Positions 8,419-18,736 of a stretch of DNA of 64,000 bases are shown here, piece by piece. Position 1 is the first letter of the stretch. Each line of letters begins with the position of its first letter. The notes beneath the pieces were generated by a model. That model was given only the letters and a program-made list of their open reading frames with translations. It was not told the origin of the DNA and did no database searches. Both the position numbers and the translations under genes were made by a program. The DNA comes from DAHVFK01 sp963755395 (lineage in GTDB: Bacteria > Pseudomonadota > Gammaproteobacteria > Burkholderiales > SG8-39), in assembly GCA_963755395.1 (NCBI GenBank), contig CAVWJJ010000003.1, positions 186,001-250,000 on the forward strand. The letters run 5' to 3'.

Positions 8419-11400
8419 TCATCGCCGACGTGCCAGCGCCGGCTCGCGGTGCGTCCGGCGCCAGCGCCGGCTGAGCCGGCCGTTCAGGCGGTCGAGGTAG
8501 AGGTAGATCACCGGCGTGGTGAACAGCGTCAGCACCTGGCTGAGCAGCAGGCCGCCGACCATGGTGAAGCCGAGCGGCTGGCGCAGCTCCGAGCCGGTGC
8601 CGTGGCCCAGCATCAGCGGCAGCGCCGCCGAGCAGCGCCGCCATGCGTGGTCATCATGATCGGCCGGAAGCGCAGCAGGCAGGCCTGGCGGATCGCCTCC
8701 TCGCGGCGACAGTGCCTGCTCGCGCTCGGCCTGCAGCGCGAAGTCGACCATCATGATGCCGTTCTTCTTGACGATGCCGATCAGCAGGATGATGCCGATC
8801 AGCGCGATCACGTTCAGGTCGAAGCCGAACAGCCATCAGCATCAGCAGCGCGCCCACGCCGGCCGACGGCAGGGTCGAGAGGATGGTCAGCGGATGGATG
8901 TAGCTCTCGTAGAGCATGCCGAGGATGATGTAGACGGCCAGCAGCGCCGCGGCGATCAGGTAGCGGCTCGCTGGCGAGCGAGGCCTGGAAGGCCTGCGCC
9001 GTGCCCTGGAAGCGAGCCGGTGAGCGTGCGCCGGCATGCCGATGCTCGGCGCGCGGCTTGCTCGATCGCGTCGACCGCCTGGCCGAGCGCGACGCCCGGC
9101 GCCAGGTTGAACGACAGGGTCACCGCCGGGAACTGGCCCTGGTGGTTGATCGACAGGTAGCCGACGTGCGTTGGTGTCGAACTTGACGAAGGTCGACAGC
9201 GGCACCTGCTGCCCGGTGAGCGGCGAGTTGATGTAGAGCTTGTCGAGCGTGTCCGGATCGCTCTGCAGCGCCGGCGGCGACCTCCAGGATCACGTGGTAG
9301 CTGTTGAGCTGGGTGAAGTACTGCGCCACCTGGCGCTGGCCGAAGGCGTCGTAGAGCGTCGCGTCGATCAGCGCCGGCTGGATGCCGAAGCGCGCCGCCG
9401 CGTCGCGGTCGATGGTCAGCGACAGCCGTGGCGCTGTCGATCTGCTGGTCGGAGGCGACGTCCTGCAGCTGCGGCAGCTTCTGCAGCGCGGCCAGCAGCT
9501 TCGGCGCCCAGGCGTTCAGCTCGTCGAGATCGGCATCCTGCAGCGTGTACTGGTACTGCGTGCGCGCGGTGCGGCCGCCGACGTTGATGTCCTGCGCCGA
9601 CTGCAGGAAGAGCGTCGCGCCCTGCACCAGTTGGCGAGCTTGCGGCCGCAGCCGCGCGATGATCTGGTCGGCGCTGGCCTTGCGCTCGTCGCGCGGGCTT
9701 GAGGCTGATGATGATGAAGCCGTTGTTGAGCGGCCGCGACGCCGCCGAGGAACATGCGCGAAGCCGGCGACGTCCGGGATCCTGCGCGACGACGTCGGCG
9801 AGCCTGTGCTGCACGCTTGCACCATCTCGTCGAAGGAGACGTCCTGCGACGCGTCGGCAGACGCCGTTGATGAAGCCGGTGTCCTGCTGCGGGAAGAAGC
9901 CCTTCGGGCATCGACGACGTAGAGCAGCACCGGCGAGCGCCACGGTCGCGAGGAAGACCACCAGCGTCGACGCGCTGGTGGCGCAGCACGACAGTCGAGG
10001 CCGCGCGCGTAGAGCCGCCAGCATCCGCGTCGAAGACGCGCTCGACGAGCCTGTACAGACCGGCCGTGGCGCGCGTGCTGCTCGTCGCGCAGGAACAGCG
10101 CGCACATCATCGGCGTCAGCGTCAGCGACGACGAACGCCGAGACCACGATCGTCATGGTCACCGTGATCGCGAACTCGCGGAACAGGCGCCCGACGATGC
10201 CGCCCATGAACAGCAGCGGGATGAACACCGCGATCAGCGAGATGCTGATCGACAGGATGGTGAAGCCGATCTCGCCGGCGCCCTTGAGCGCCGCCTCGCA
10301 GCGGCGTCATCGCCGTCCTCGATGTGCCGGTAGATGTTCTCCAGCATGACGATGGCGTCGTCGACCACGAAGCCGACCGCGATGGTCAGCGCCATCAGCG
10401 ACAGGTTGTCGAGGCTGAAGCCGCAGCAGGTACATCACCGCCGCAGGTGCCGAGCAGCGCCAGCGGCACCGTGACGCCGGGGATGAGGGTCGCCCAGCAC
10501 GTTGCGCAGGAACAGGAAGATCACCATCACCACCAGGGCGATGGTGAGCAGCAGCGTGATCTCCACGTCGCTGCACCGAGGCGCGGATGGTCATGGTGCG
10601 GTCGACTGATGATGTCGACCTTGATCGCCGGCGGGATCGTCGGCCTGCAGCTGCGGCAGCGCCGCCTTGATGCGCGTCGACGGTGTCGATGACGTTGGCG
10701 CCGGGCTGCTTGAAGACGAGCAGCAGGATGCCGCGGCTTGCCGTTCTGCCAGGCCGCCAGCTGCGTCGTTCTCCGGCCCGTCGACCGCCGCGCCGATGTC
10801 GCGGATGCGGACCGGCGCGCCGTTGTGGTAGGCGACGATGACGTCGTTCCAGGGCGTCGCGCTCGAGCAGCTGGTCGTTGTCGTAGATCGGTGAAGCTGT
10901 GCTGCGGCGCCGTTGATCGAGCCCTTGGGCGCGTTGACCGTGGCGGCGGCGATGACGCTGCGCGACGTCGTCGAGCTGCAGGCCCAGCGCGGCGACCTTG
11001 CGCGGATCGACCTGGATGCGCACCGCCGGCTTCTGCTGGCCGCCGACGATCGACCTGGCCGACGCCCGCGATCTGCGAGATCTGCTGCGCGAGGATGTTC
11101 TCGGCGTAGTCGTCGACCGTCGTGAGCGGCAGCGTGTCGGAGTGCACCGCCAGGATCAGGATCGGCGCGTCGGCCGGGTTGACCTTGCGGATAGGTCGGC
11201 GGCGCCGGCAGGTTCTTCGGCAGCTGGCCGCCGGCGGCGTTGATCGCCGCCTGCACGTCCTGCGCGGCGGCGTCGATGTTGCGGTCAGGTCGAACTGCAG
11301 CGTGATCTGCGTCGAGCCGAGCACGCTGGTCGAGGTCATCTGCGTCACGCCCGGGATCTGCGACGAACTGCGTCTCGAGCGGCGTGCGCGACCGAGGAGG

Positions 11401-11580
11401 CCATGGTCTCCGGGCTGGCGCCCGGGCAGGTTGGCGCTGACCTGGATGGTCGGGAAATCGACCTGCGGCAGCGGCGCCACCGGCAGCAGCGGAAAGGCCG
11501 ACGATGCCGACCAGCAGGATGCCCGCCATCAGCAGCGAGGTGGCGATCGGCCGGTGGATGAAGGGCGCGGAGATGTTCAT
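8419..11580 (-). CDS. RND efflux pump inner-membrane transporter, MdtC/MuxB-like (frameshifted)
   Basis: The whole extent is about 1050 codons, the usual RND length, but is broken by many single-base indels. It starts MNISAPFIHRPIATSLLMAG at the ATG at 11580, which overlaps the adaptor stop. Recognisable blocks in order: PLPQVDFPTIQVSANLPG, the porter domain, QDINVGGRTARTQYQYTLQ, the central IALIGIILLIGIVKKNGIMM, and the end-stretch LLLSQVLTLFTTPVIYLYLD. The PLPQVDFPTI start and KKNGIMMVDFA segment are typical of the heteromultimeric MdtBC/MuxBC clade; only one pump gene is present here. Function: proton-driven tripartite drug or metabolite efflux with the adjacent adaptor and channel. Confidence 0.85.
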
Positions 11581-12792
11581 CGGCGAGCCGCTCGCGCGCG
11601 GCACGCGGCGCTGCTGCGGCCGCGGCGTCCTGCACGCGCGACGCAGCGCGCCGGGCTGCAGGCGGATACTGGTTGCTGGTCACCACGCGCTGCGCCGGCC
11701 TGCAGGCCGCTCGTCGACGATGACCGACGTCTCCGCTGTCCTGGCCGACCTTGACGGCTGCACCGCGACGGTGGAGTCCGGCTCGACGACGTAGGCGAAC
11801 ATGCCGTCCGGCCCGCGCTGCACCGCCGCGGCCGGAATGGTGAGCGCGTCGTGCTCGGTCCGCACCAGCAGGCGCAGCGTTGACGAACTGCCCGGGCCAG
11901 AGCTGATCGTGCGGGTTGGGGAAGGTCGCCTTCAGCCGGATCGTGCCGGTGGCCTGGTCGATCTGGTTGTCGATCAGCGCGACGCGTGCCGCGGTCGAGC
12001 GCGTCGCGCCGTCGCGCGACAGCGCCGATGACCGTGCACCGGGCCCGCGCGCCAGCGCCTCGGCTGACCTGCGGCCAGCGTCGTCCTCCGGCAGCGTGAA
12101 GATCGACCGAGATCGGCTGGAGCTGGGTGAGCACGACGATGCCGGCGCGTGTCGCTGGCGTGCACGATGTTGCCGGGATCGACCAGGCGGATGCCGGTGC
12201 GGCCGTCGATCGGCGCGGTGATGGTGGTGTAGCTCAGCTGCGGTCGCGGCGCTCTCGATCGCCGCCTGGTCGCCTTCGATCTGCGCCTGGAGCTGCGCCG
12301 ACCAGCGCCTGCTGCGTGTCCAGCGTCTGCTGGCTGGCGAGCTCCTGCGGCGCCAGCAGCTGTAGCGCGCGAGGTCGCGCTCGGCGTTGGCGAGCTGCGC
12401 CTCGTCCTTGCGCGCGCGGCGCGCGCCTGCTCGAGCGCCGCCTGGAACGGGCGCGGATCGATCTGCGCCAGCAGCTGCCCTTGCTTGACCGCTGGCCTTC
12501 GACGAAGGCGACATTCGTGAGCTGGCCGTCGACCGCGCGGCGTGACCTTCACCGTATAGAACGCCTGCACGGTGCCGAGGCCCTGCAGATAGACCGGCAC
12601 GTTCGGCGCGCGCGGCGAGCGCGGTGCTCGACCGGACCCCGCCGGCGGCGCCGGCTCGCGCGGCCGCGCTCGCGCGCGCCGCGCGGCTGCCAGGCGAAGA
12701 GCGCGCACCAGCAGCAGGGCCGCGCCGCTCAGCACGGCCGCGTGCGGCCCAGCCGGATCAGCAGTGACTGCGATCCTTGCCTGCGTTCGCAT
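11577..12792 (-). CDS. RND efflux periplasmic adaptor (membrane fusion protein, MdtA-like; frameshifted)
   Basis: About 405 codons in total. The ATG at 12792 lies 4 bp beyond the stop of the outer-membrane factor gene, and the TGA at 11577-11579 overlaps the pump start (ATGA). Visible blocks are VYLQGLGTVQAFYTVKVTPR, LLAQIDPRPFQAALEQA (lipoyl half), YTTITAPIDGRTGIRLVDPG (second half with the conserved APxDGRxG), ATGTIRLKATFPNPHDQLWPGQF, and VTSNQY near the C-terminus. These are diagnostic of the HlyD/AcrA/MdtA adaptor family. Several indels interrupt the frame. It links the RND pump to the outer-membrane channel. Confidence 0.83.
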
Positions 12793-12796
12793 TTCA

Positions 12797-14247
12797 TCAT
12801 CCCTCCTGCGCCTCGCGCCAGCCGCCGCCGAGCGCGTTGAACAGGCCGACCAGCGCCTGCAGGTGCGGAAAGCTCGGCCTGGGCCAGCGCGTCCTCGGCG
12901 GCGAACAGGCGCGTCTCGGTGTTGAGCACCGTCAGGATGTTGATGGTACCGGCGTGCAACTGCGCCTGCGCGATCTCGTAGGCGCGGCGCGCGGTCGCGA
13001 CCGCCTGCTGCTGGCGCTGCAACTGCTCGGCCGGTCTGCTGCAGCGGCGCCAGCGAGTCCTCGACGTTGCCGAACGCGGAGATCACCGTCTTGTGATAGT
13101 CGGCCAGCAGCTCCTCATAGCGCGCCCGCGCATAGGCGGACTGGCCCTCGAGCGCGCCGCCCTCGAAGATCGGCTGGGTGAGGCCCGCGGCCAGCGCGAA
13201 CACGCGGTTGGCCGGGCTCGAGCAGCGCGCGACAGCGCCTCGCTCGCGAAGCCGCCGGATGCGGTGAGGTCGATGCCGGGAAGAAGGCGGCGCGCGCCTG
13301 CGCGATGTCCGCATTGGCGGCGATCGAGCTGCGCTTCGGCGCGGCGACGTCGGGACGGCGCGCGAGCAGCTCGGACGGCAGCCCGGGCCGCGACCGCCGG
13401 CTGCGACAGGTCGTCGAGCGTCGCGCCGGCGAGCTCCGACGGCCTCCGGCGTCTCCCGGTCAGGATGGCGAGCGCATCCATCGACTGGCGCAACTGCTGC
13501 TCGAGCGGCGGGATCGCCGCATACAGCGTGGCCACCGTGGTCTCCTGCTGCGCCACGTCCAGCGCATCCGCCGTGCCCGCTGTCTGCTCGCAGCCTGCAG
13601 CCCGTCGAGGATCCTCTGCGCGTCGGCGAGATTGCGCTGCGCGATGCGCGACGCGCTCGCGCAGCGCGAGCGCCTGAAAATACGTGCTCGCCACGCCGCT
13701 CAGCACCGTCAGCTCGACCGTCGCGCGGTCGTAGCGGCTGGCCGCGAGCGGCGGCCTGCGCCGCGTCCAGCGCCGCGCGGTTCTTGCCCCAGAAGTCGAG
13801 CTCGTAGGACGGCGCTGATCTGCGGGCTGTATACCGTGTAGGTGCTCGCGCTTCCGCCGGCCGGCCGCGTGCGCTGGCGCGTCACGTGCCGCCGACGCAG
13901 CGACCGTGGGCTGCAGGGCCGCGCCGACGATGCGGGTCTGCGCGTCCGCTTCGCGCACGCGTGCGACCGCCGCGGCGATGTCGTCGTTGGCGCGCCTGCG
14001 CCTGCGCGATGAGCGTGGTCGAGCTGCGGCGAGCCGAAGCCGCGCCACCAGTCGGACGAGGGCCAGGCCGCCGCGGCGTGCCGGCGCGTTCTGCCACGCC
14101 GAGGGCGCGGCGAATCGACGGCCATTGGTACCGCGGGCCGAGGGCGCAGGCGCACAGCGCGAGCGCACCGAGGGCGGCGAGCGGCCGCGCACGGCGCGAA
14201 TGCGCGAGCCCCTGTGCGGCGGGACGACCCGGAGCGGCCGGAATCAT
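12797..14247 (-). CDS. outer-membrane factor (NodT/OprM family lipoprotein; frameshifted)
   Basis: About 484 codons. It starts at 14247 with a lipoprotein-type signal (LGALALCACALGPRY, lipobox Cys). Characteristic blocks: QPIFEGGALEGQSAYARARY, YHKTVISAFGNVEDSL, and the C-terminal QLHAGTINILTVLNTETRLF followed by ALVGLFNALGGGW. These mark the TolC-like OprM/NodT family, which forms the trimeric exit duct of tripartite pumps. It is the first gene of the operon, an order (channel, adaptor, pump, regulator, kinase) less common than adaptor-pump-channel. Indels split it into several frames. Confidence 0.83.
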
Positions 14248-14295
14248 GAGGCGTCCTGCGCGAGCTGGGTGCGCGCCACGCTACGCCGCCGCCGG

Positions 14296-14338
14296 CGCGC
14301 CGGATTGTGGAATCATTACCGTCAGTTAATCCGGCGCG
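14296..14338. repeat. perfect 11-bp inverted repeat upstream of the efflux operon
   Basis: CGCGCCGGATT at 14296-14306 is matched perfectly by its reverse complement at 14328-14338 across a 21-bp AT-richer spacer. It sits in the 105-bp gap between the efflux operon start (14247) and the stop of the enoyl-CoA hydratase gene (14353). No T-run follows, so it is a poor intrinsic terminator. It may be an operator for the efflux operon or a structured end of the upstream mRNA. Confidence 0.5.
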
Positions 14339-14352
14339 ACGCGACGCCGCGA

Positions 14353-15141
14353 CTACGCAGACCAGCGCGCCGGCCGCTTTTCGACGAACGAGGCCAGACC
14401 CTCGGCCGCCTCCGCGCCGCGGCGCTTGGCGGCATGCTGCGCCACCAGCCGGTCGAAAACGCCCTCATCCACCGCGCCCCAGGCGAACTCGAGCGCGACG
14501 CGCTTGGTCTGAGCGTTGGCCTCGGGCGCGTTCTGCAGCAGCTGCTCGACCAGGCGCGCGCCGGCGGCTTCCAGCTCCGCCAGCGGCACCACCTCGTGCA
14601 CCAGCCCGATCCGCCGCGCCTCCTGCGCCCCGAAGCGCTCTCCGGTCAGCGCATAGCGGCGCACCTGGCGCGCGCCGATCGCGTCCGCAAGCTGCGGCAG
14701 GATGATCCCCGCCATCAGCCCCCAGCGCGTCTCCGCGATCGAGAACATCGCGTTGTCCGCCGCCACCACCACGTCGCACGCCGCCGCGATCCCGGTCCCC
14801 CCGCCGAAGCACCCGCCCTGCACCAGCGCGACCGTCGGCACCGGAAGCTCGTTCAGCCGCCGCACCGCCTCCGCCGTCGCCCGCGAGGCGCGCTCGTTAT
14901 CTTCCGCCGACTGCCCCGCCACGCGCCGGATCCACTTCAAATCCGCCCCCGCCTGAAAGTGCTTCCCCGCCCCGCGCAGCACGACAGCGCGCACCCCGCC
15001 GCGCGCCCCCAGCTCGTCCATCGCGTCCAGCAGACCCTGGATCACCGAGTCGTCGTAGGCATTGTTCACCTCGGGACGATTGAGAACCACGGTCGCCACG
15101 CCGCGCGCGTCGATATCGTGCAGAACTGCGTCGTTGCTCAT
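14353..15141 (-). CDS. enoyl-CoA hydratase/isomerase family protein
   Basis: 262 residues. AAGGAG ends 6 bp before the ATG at 15141 and decides this start over an upstream in-frame ATG at 15159. The crotonase fold is clear: VLNRPEVNNAYD, the oxyanion-hole segment FQAGADLKWIRRV, VQGGCFGGGTGIAAACDVVV, the second acid region RWGLMAGIILPQLADAIGAR, then LTGERFGAQEARRIGLVHEV. The ADLKWIRR segment resembles methylglutaconyl-CoA hydratases (leucine catabolism) or isohexenylglutaconyl-CoA hydratases, but no neighbouring liu or atu gene supports that. The frame is intact. Confidence 0.85.
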   Translation of the reverse strand: MSNDAVLHDIDARGVATVVLNRPEVNNAYDDSVIQGLLDAMDELGARGGVRAVVLRGAGKHFQAGADLKWIRRVAGQSAEDNERASRATAEAVRRLNELPVPTVALVQGGCFGGGTGIAAACDVVVAADNAMFSIAETRWGLMAGIILPQLADAIGARQVRRYALTGERFGAQEARRIGLVHEVVPLAELEAAGARLVEQLLQNAPEANAQTKRVALEFAWGAVDEGVFDRLVAQHAAKRRGAEAAEGLASFVEKRPARWSA

Positions 15142-15238
15142 GGCGGACTCCTTCTGCATGCCGGGTTATGGTCTGGCGTCCCCACGGGGAACCCGCGCAA
15201 TGATAACGGCTACCCCCGGACGCCCCGCGAGGCATGGC

Positions 15239-16274
15239 CTAGCCGCCTCTGCGCGCCGGCGGGGTTTCGCGCGTGGCGATGCCGCGCAGCAGGCGGCCGA
15301 GCAGATCGGCGCCGGTGATGATGCGCTTTTGCTGCGGGGTCCAGACCAGGATCAGGTCGTTGTCGACCACGTCGTCCCCGGGATGCTCGGGTGTGACCTT
15401 CATGCGGCCGATCACGTCGCCGAGACGCGTTTTCAGGTCGCTCACCACGATCGGGCGGTGCCAGTAGGCTTCGGGCTTGGGCGCAGCCGGCTCGAACAGG
15501 GTGTCGCGCAGGAAGTGGTGGGCGTCGAGTACCAGGCTGGGCTGCTGCGCCTGATCGACGAAGATGACCCACTTCCTGCCCGAAGCGTCGAGGCGGCGCA
15601 GGAACGGGTCGTTCGGCGAGCGCTCGAAAGGCGGCAGCACCGGCCTGCCGTGGGCGACCGGCAGGGTCGATCACGCTCAGCGGATCGACCGGCTCGCCCT
15701 CGTCGCGCACGGCGATGTCGTCCAGGTCGAGGAAGTTGAGCGCGCCGGTCGCTTCCAAGCGCCCGACCTCGCTGCTTCCGGCGTCGACGTGGCGCATGAT
15801 CAGGGCGCGGAAGTCGCGCTCGCGAAAGAGAGTGATGGCTTCCGGCCCCAACCACCACTCGAGCATCATCGCAGTCGGTTTGGCGAGCGGATACAGGACG
15901 ACCCGATACGTCTTCAGCAGCGGCGCAAGGCGCGCCGCCATGCGCAGCGCGTGGCGCGAGAAGTAGGCCTGCGGGATGATTTCGCCGAAGAAGGTGATCA
16001 CTACGGTCGAAAATACGAAAGCCGAGACGCCGGCCAGGACCGAGTCCGACAGCAGCGTCAGCAGCACGTTGACCGCGACATTGCCCCACAGCACGGTGGA
16101 CAAGGTGAGGTTCGCGTCGCGGCGCAGGCCGAGCAGCACCGCGGCATCCGGGTTGCCGGCCGCTTCCACTTCCAGCCGCAGCCGGCTGACGCTGAACAGC
16201 GCCAGGTTGAGCCCCGAGAACATCGCCGACTGGCTGAGGCACAGCCCGATGCCGAGCCAGGTCGCCGCCGGCAC
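15239..16274 (-). CDS. DUF21 (CNNM/HlyC-type) membrane protein with CBS-like domain; one frameshift
   Basis: About 345 codons from a GTG at 16274. Four hydrophobic helices in the first 150 residues carry the DUF21 signature (SGLNLALFSVSRLRLEVEAA, STVLWGNVAVNVLLT, TFFGEIIPQAYFSRHAL), followed by a soluble CBS-pair-like region (DDIAVRDEGE, RRLDASGRKWVIFVDQ, NDLILVWTPQQKRIITGADL). A single extra base near 15668 (GACCCTGCC where GACCTGCC restores the frame) separates the two halves. CNNM/CorB relatives are implicated in Mg2+ or divalent-metal transport. It starts 7 bp after hypE, so it may be co-transcribed with the hydrogenase operon. Confidence 0.8.
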
Positions 16275-16281
16275 GGCGCCC

Positions 16282-17358
16282 TCAGCAGATGCGCGGCAGC
16301 TGCTCGCCGCTCAGCATGTCGACGACGCGCGTCACGCCGATCGCGCTGCGGCATGAGACGCTGCCCGGCCGGCGCCGTCGCCGCACGGTGCCGATGACGC
16401 AGGCGCCCGCCGCTCACCTCGTGCGCGCGCAGGATCTCGAGCGCGCGCTCGGCGTCTGCGGGCGCGACGAAGGCGACGAAGCGGCCCTCGTTGGCGACGT
16501 GGAGCGGATCGAGGCCGAGCAGCTCGCAGGCCGCGCGCACGTCCTCGCGCACCGGGATCGCGCGCTCGTCGAGCGCGATCGCGACGCCCGGCCGTCTCGG
16601 CGATCTCGACCAGCGCGCTGGCCAGCCCGCCGCGCGTCAGGTCGCGCAGGCAGTGCACGTCGATGCCCGCCTCGAGCAGCGCCAGCACCGGCGCGGCGAG
16701 CGGCGCGCAGTCGCTCTCGATCGACGGTCTCGAAGCCGAGCCCCTCGCGCGCCGCCATGACCGCGATGCCGTGCCGGCCGATATCGCCGCTGAGCAGCAC
16801 GACGTCGCCCGGCCGCACGCTCGCGCGGCGCGATCGGCGGCTGGCGCGACGATCGCGGCCGATGCCGGCGGTGTTGACGAACATGCCGTCGGCCTTGCCG
16901 CGATCGACCACCTTGGTGTCGCCGGTCACGAGCCGCACGCCCGCGGCGGCGCGCGGCCGCGCGCATCGAGGCCACGACGCGCGCGAGCGATCGCCAGCGG
17001 CAGGCCTTCCTCGAGGATGAAGCCGGCGCTCAGATAGAGCGGCCGCGCGCCGCACATGGCGAGGTCGTTGACCGTGCCGTTGACGGCGAGCGTGCCGATG
17101 TCGCCGCCGGGAAAGACCAGCGGCCGCACCACGTAGGAGTCGGTGCGTGAAGGCGAGCCGCGCGCCGGCGAGCGTCGAGCGCGCGCGCCGTCGTGGCGTC
17201 GCTCGAGCGCCGGGTTGCCGAAGGCCGGGCAGGAACATGCTGCTCGATCAGGCGCGCCATCGCGCGCCCGCCGCCGCCATGCGCCAGCTGGACCGTGTCG
17301 CCGTCGCCGGCACGGCGCCGGGCAGGAGAGCGTCGAAGTCGCTGGCACGGTCGATCAC
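16282..17358 (-). CDS. hypE: hydrogenase maturation protein HypE (frameshifted)
   Basis: HypE dehydrates the thiocarboxamide on its C-terminal cysteine to thiocyanate, supplying cyanide ligands for the NiFe active site. The required C-terminal PRIC is present (ending LSGEQLPRIC, stop at 16282-16284). Other HypE blocks are VQLAHGGGGRAMARLIEQ, TDSYVVRPLVFPGGDIGTLA, VNGTVNDLAMCGARPLYLSA and LRDLTRGGLASALVEIAE. A GTG at 17358 overlapping the hypD stop (GTGA) is the likely start. Several indels interrupt the frame. Confidence 0.85.
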
Positions 17359-18476
17359 GCCGCTCCTCGACGGTCGCCGGCGCCGCGATAGCGGTAATAG
17401 GCGGCGCAGGCGCCTTCCGAGGAGACCATCGTCGACGCCGAGCGGATGCTCGGGCGTGCAGCGCGTGCCGAAGGCCGGGCAATCGGGCGGCTTGCGCTCG
17501 CCGCTGCAGCACCAGCCCGCTGATGCATTCCGATCGGCTCCTCGGTCGCCGGCGCGACGCGGCGCCGAAGCGGCGCTCGGCGTCGAAGTCCGGCATAGGC
17601 TTCGGCGCAAGCCCAAGCCCGCTCTCGGGGATCTCGCCGATGCCGCGCCACGCGCGCGGCACGACCGGAACACCTCGCGCATCAGCGCCTGCGCCGGCGC
17701 GGTTGCCGTCGCGGCGCACCGCGCGCGCGTACTGGTTCTCCACCTCGCGCGCGCCCCTCCTCGAGCTGGCGCACGCACATTAGACGCCTTGCAGGATGTC
17801 GAGCGGCTCGAACCCGGTGACCACGATCGGCACGCGGTAGCGCGCCGCGAGCGGCTCATACTCCTCGATGCCCATGACCGTGCAGACATGGCCGGCGGCG
17901 AGGAAGCCCTGGACGCGGTTGCCGGGCGCCGCGAGGATGGCCTCGCATCGCCGGCGGCACCAGCACGTGCGAGACCAGCAGCGAGAAGTTGGCCGATGCC
18001 CTCGCGCCTGGCCTGCGTAGCGCCGCCATGGCGTTGGCCGGCGCGGTGGTCTCGAAGCCACGGCGAAGAACACGACCTCGCGCGCCGGGTTGTCGCGCGC
18101 GCGATCTCGCAGCGCATCGAGCGGCGAGTAGACGATGCGCACGTCGCCGCCGCGCGCCTTGACCGCGAGCAGGTCGCCCTCGCTGCCCGGCACGCGCAGC
18201 ATGTCGCCGAACGAGCAGAAGATCACCTCCGGCGCGGCCGCGATCTCGATGCGCCTTGTCGATCATCTCCAGCGGCGTGACGCAGACCGGGCAGCCGGGC
18301 CCGTGCACGAGCGTCGACCCCGTCCGGCAGGAGCTCGTCGATGCCGAAGCGGACGATGGCGTGGGTCTGGCCGCCGCAGACTTCCATGAGCGTCCACGGC
18401 CGCGTGACGCCACGCGCGATCGCGCGGCCAGCGCGGCGCGCGCGCCGGCGTCGCGATATTCGTCGAGGAACTTCAT
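17355..18476 (-). CDS. hypD: hydrogenase maturation protein HypD (frameshifted)
   Basis: About 373 codons, the normal length. It starts MKFLDEYRDAGARAALA at 18476, overlapping the hypC stop. Signature segments: the HGPGCPVCVTPLEMIDKA cysteine pair, RGFETTAPANAMAAL (the GFETT motif), SHVLVPPAMR, and the C-terminal ERKPPDCPAFGTRCTPEHPL and MVSSEGACAAYYRYR. HypD is the iron-sulfur scaffold on which, with HypC, the Fe(CN)2CO unit is assembled. Several single-base indels are present. Confidence 0.87.
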
Positions 18477-18732
18477 GGCGACGCCCTCCTCCAGTCCGCG
18501 AGCTCGCCGATCTCGCGCAGGTAGCTCGAACACGCTTCTCGGCCTCCGCTTCGTCGATCACGCGTCGATGGCGAAGCCGACGTGGACCAGCACGTAGTCG
18601 CCCAGCGCCGCCTCGGGCACGTAGGCGAGATTGATCTCCGTGTCGACGCCGCCGAAGTCGACCCGGCCACGCGCATCAGCGGGTCGTCGCCTCGGCGATG
18701 CTCACGATTCTGCCCGGGACGGCGAGGCACAT
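18473..18732 (-). CDS. hypC: hydrogenase maturation chaperone HypC (one or more frameshifts)
   Basis: It starts MCLAVPGRIVSIAEA at 18732, with the essential Cys2 that carries the Fe(CN)2CO unit. Later segments INLAYVPEA, GDYVLVHVGFAI and a charged C-terminal helix are readable across frames. The total of 260 bp fits an 85-residue HypC with a one-base error. Its stop overlaps the hypD start (ATGA). It delivers the iron moiety to the large subunit. Confidence 0.85.
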
Positions 18733-18736
18733 GCGC

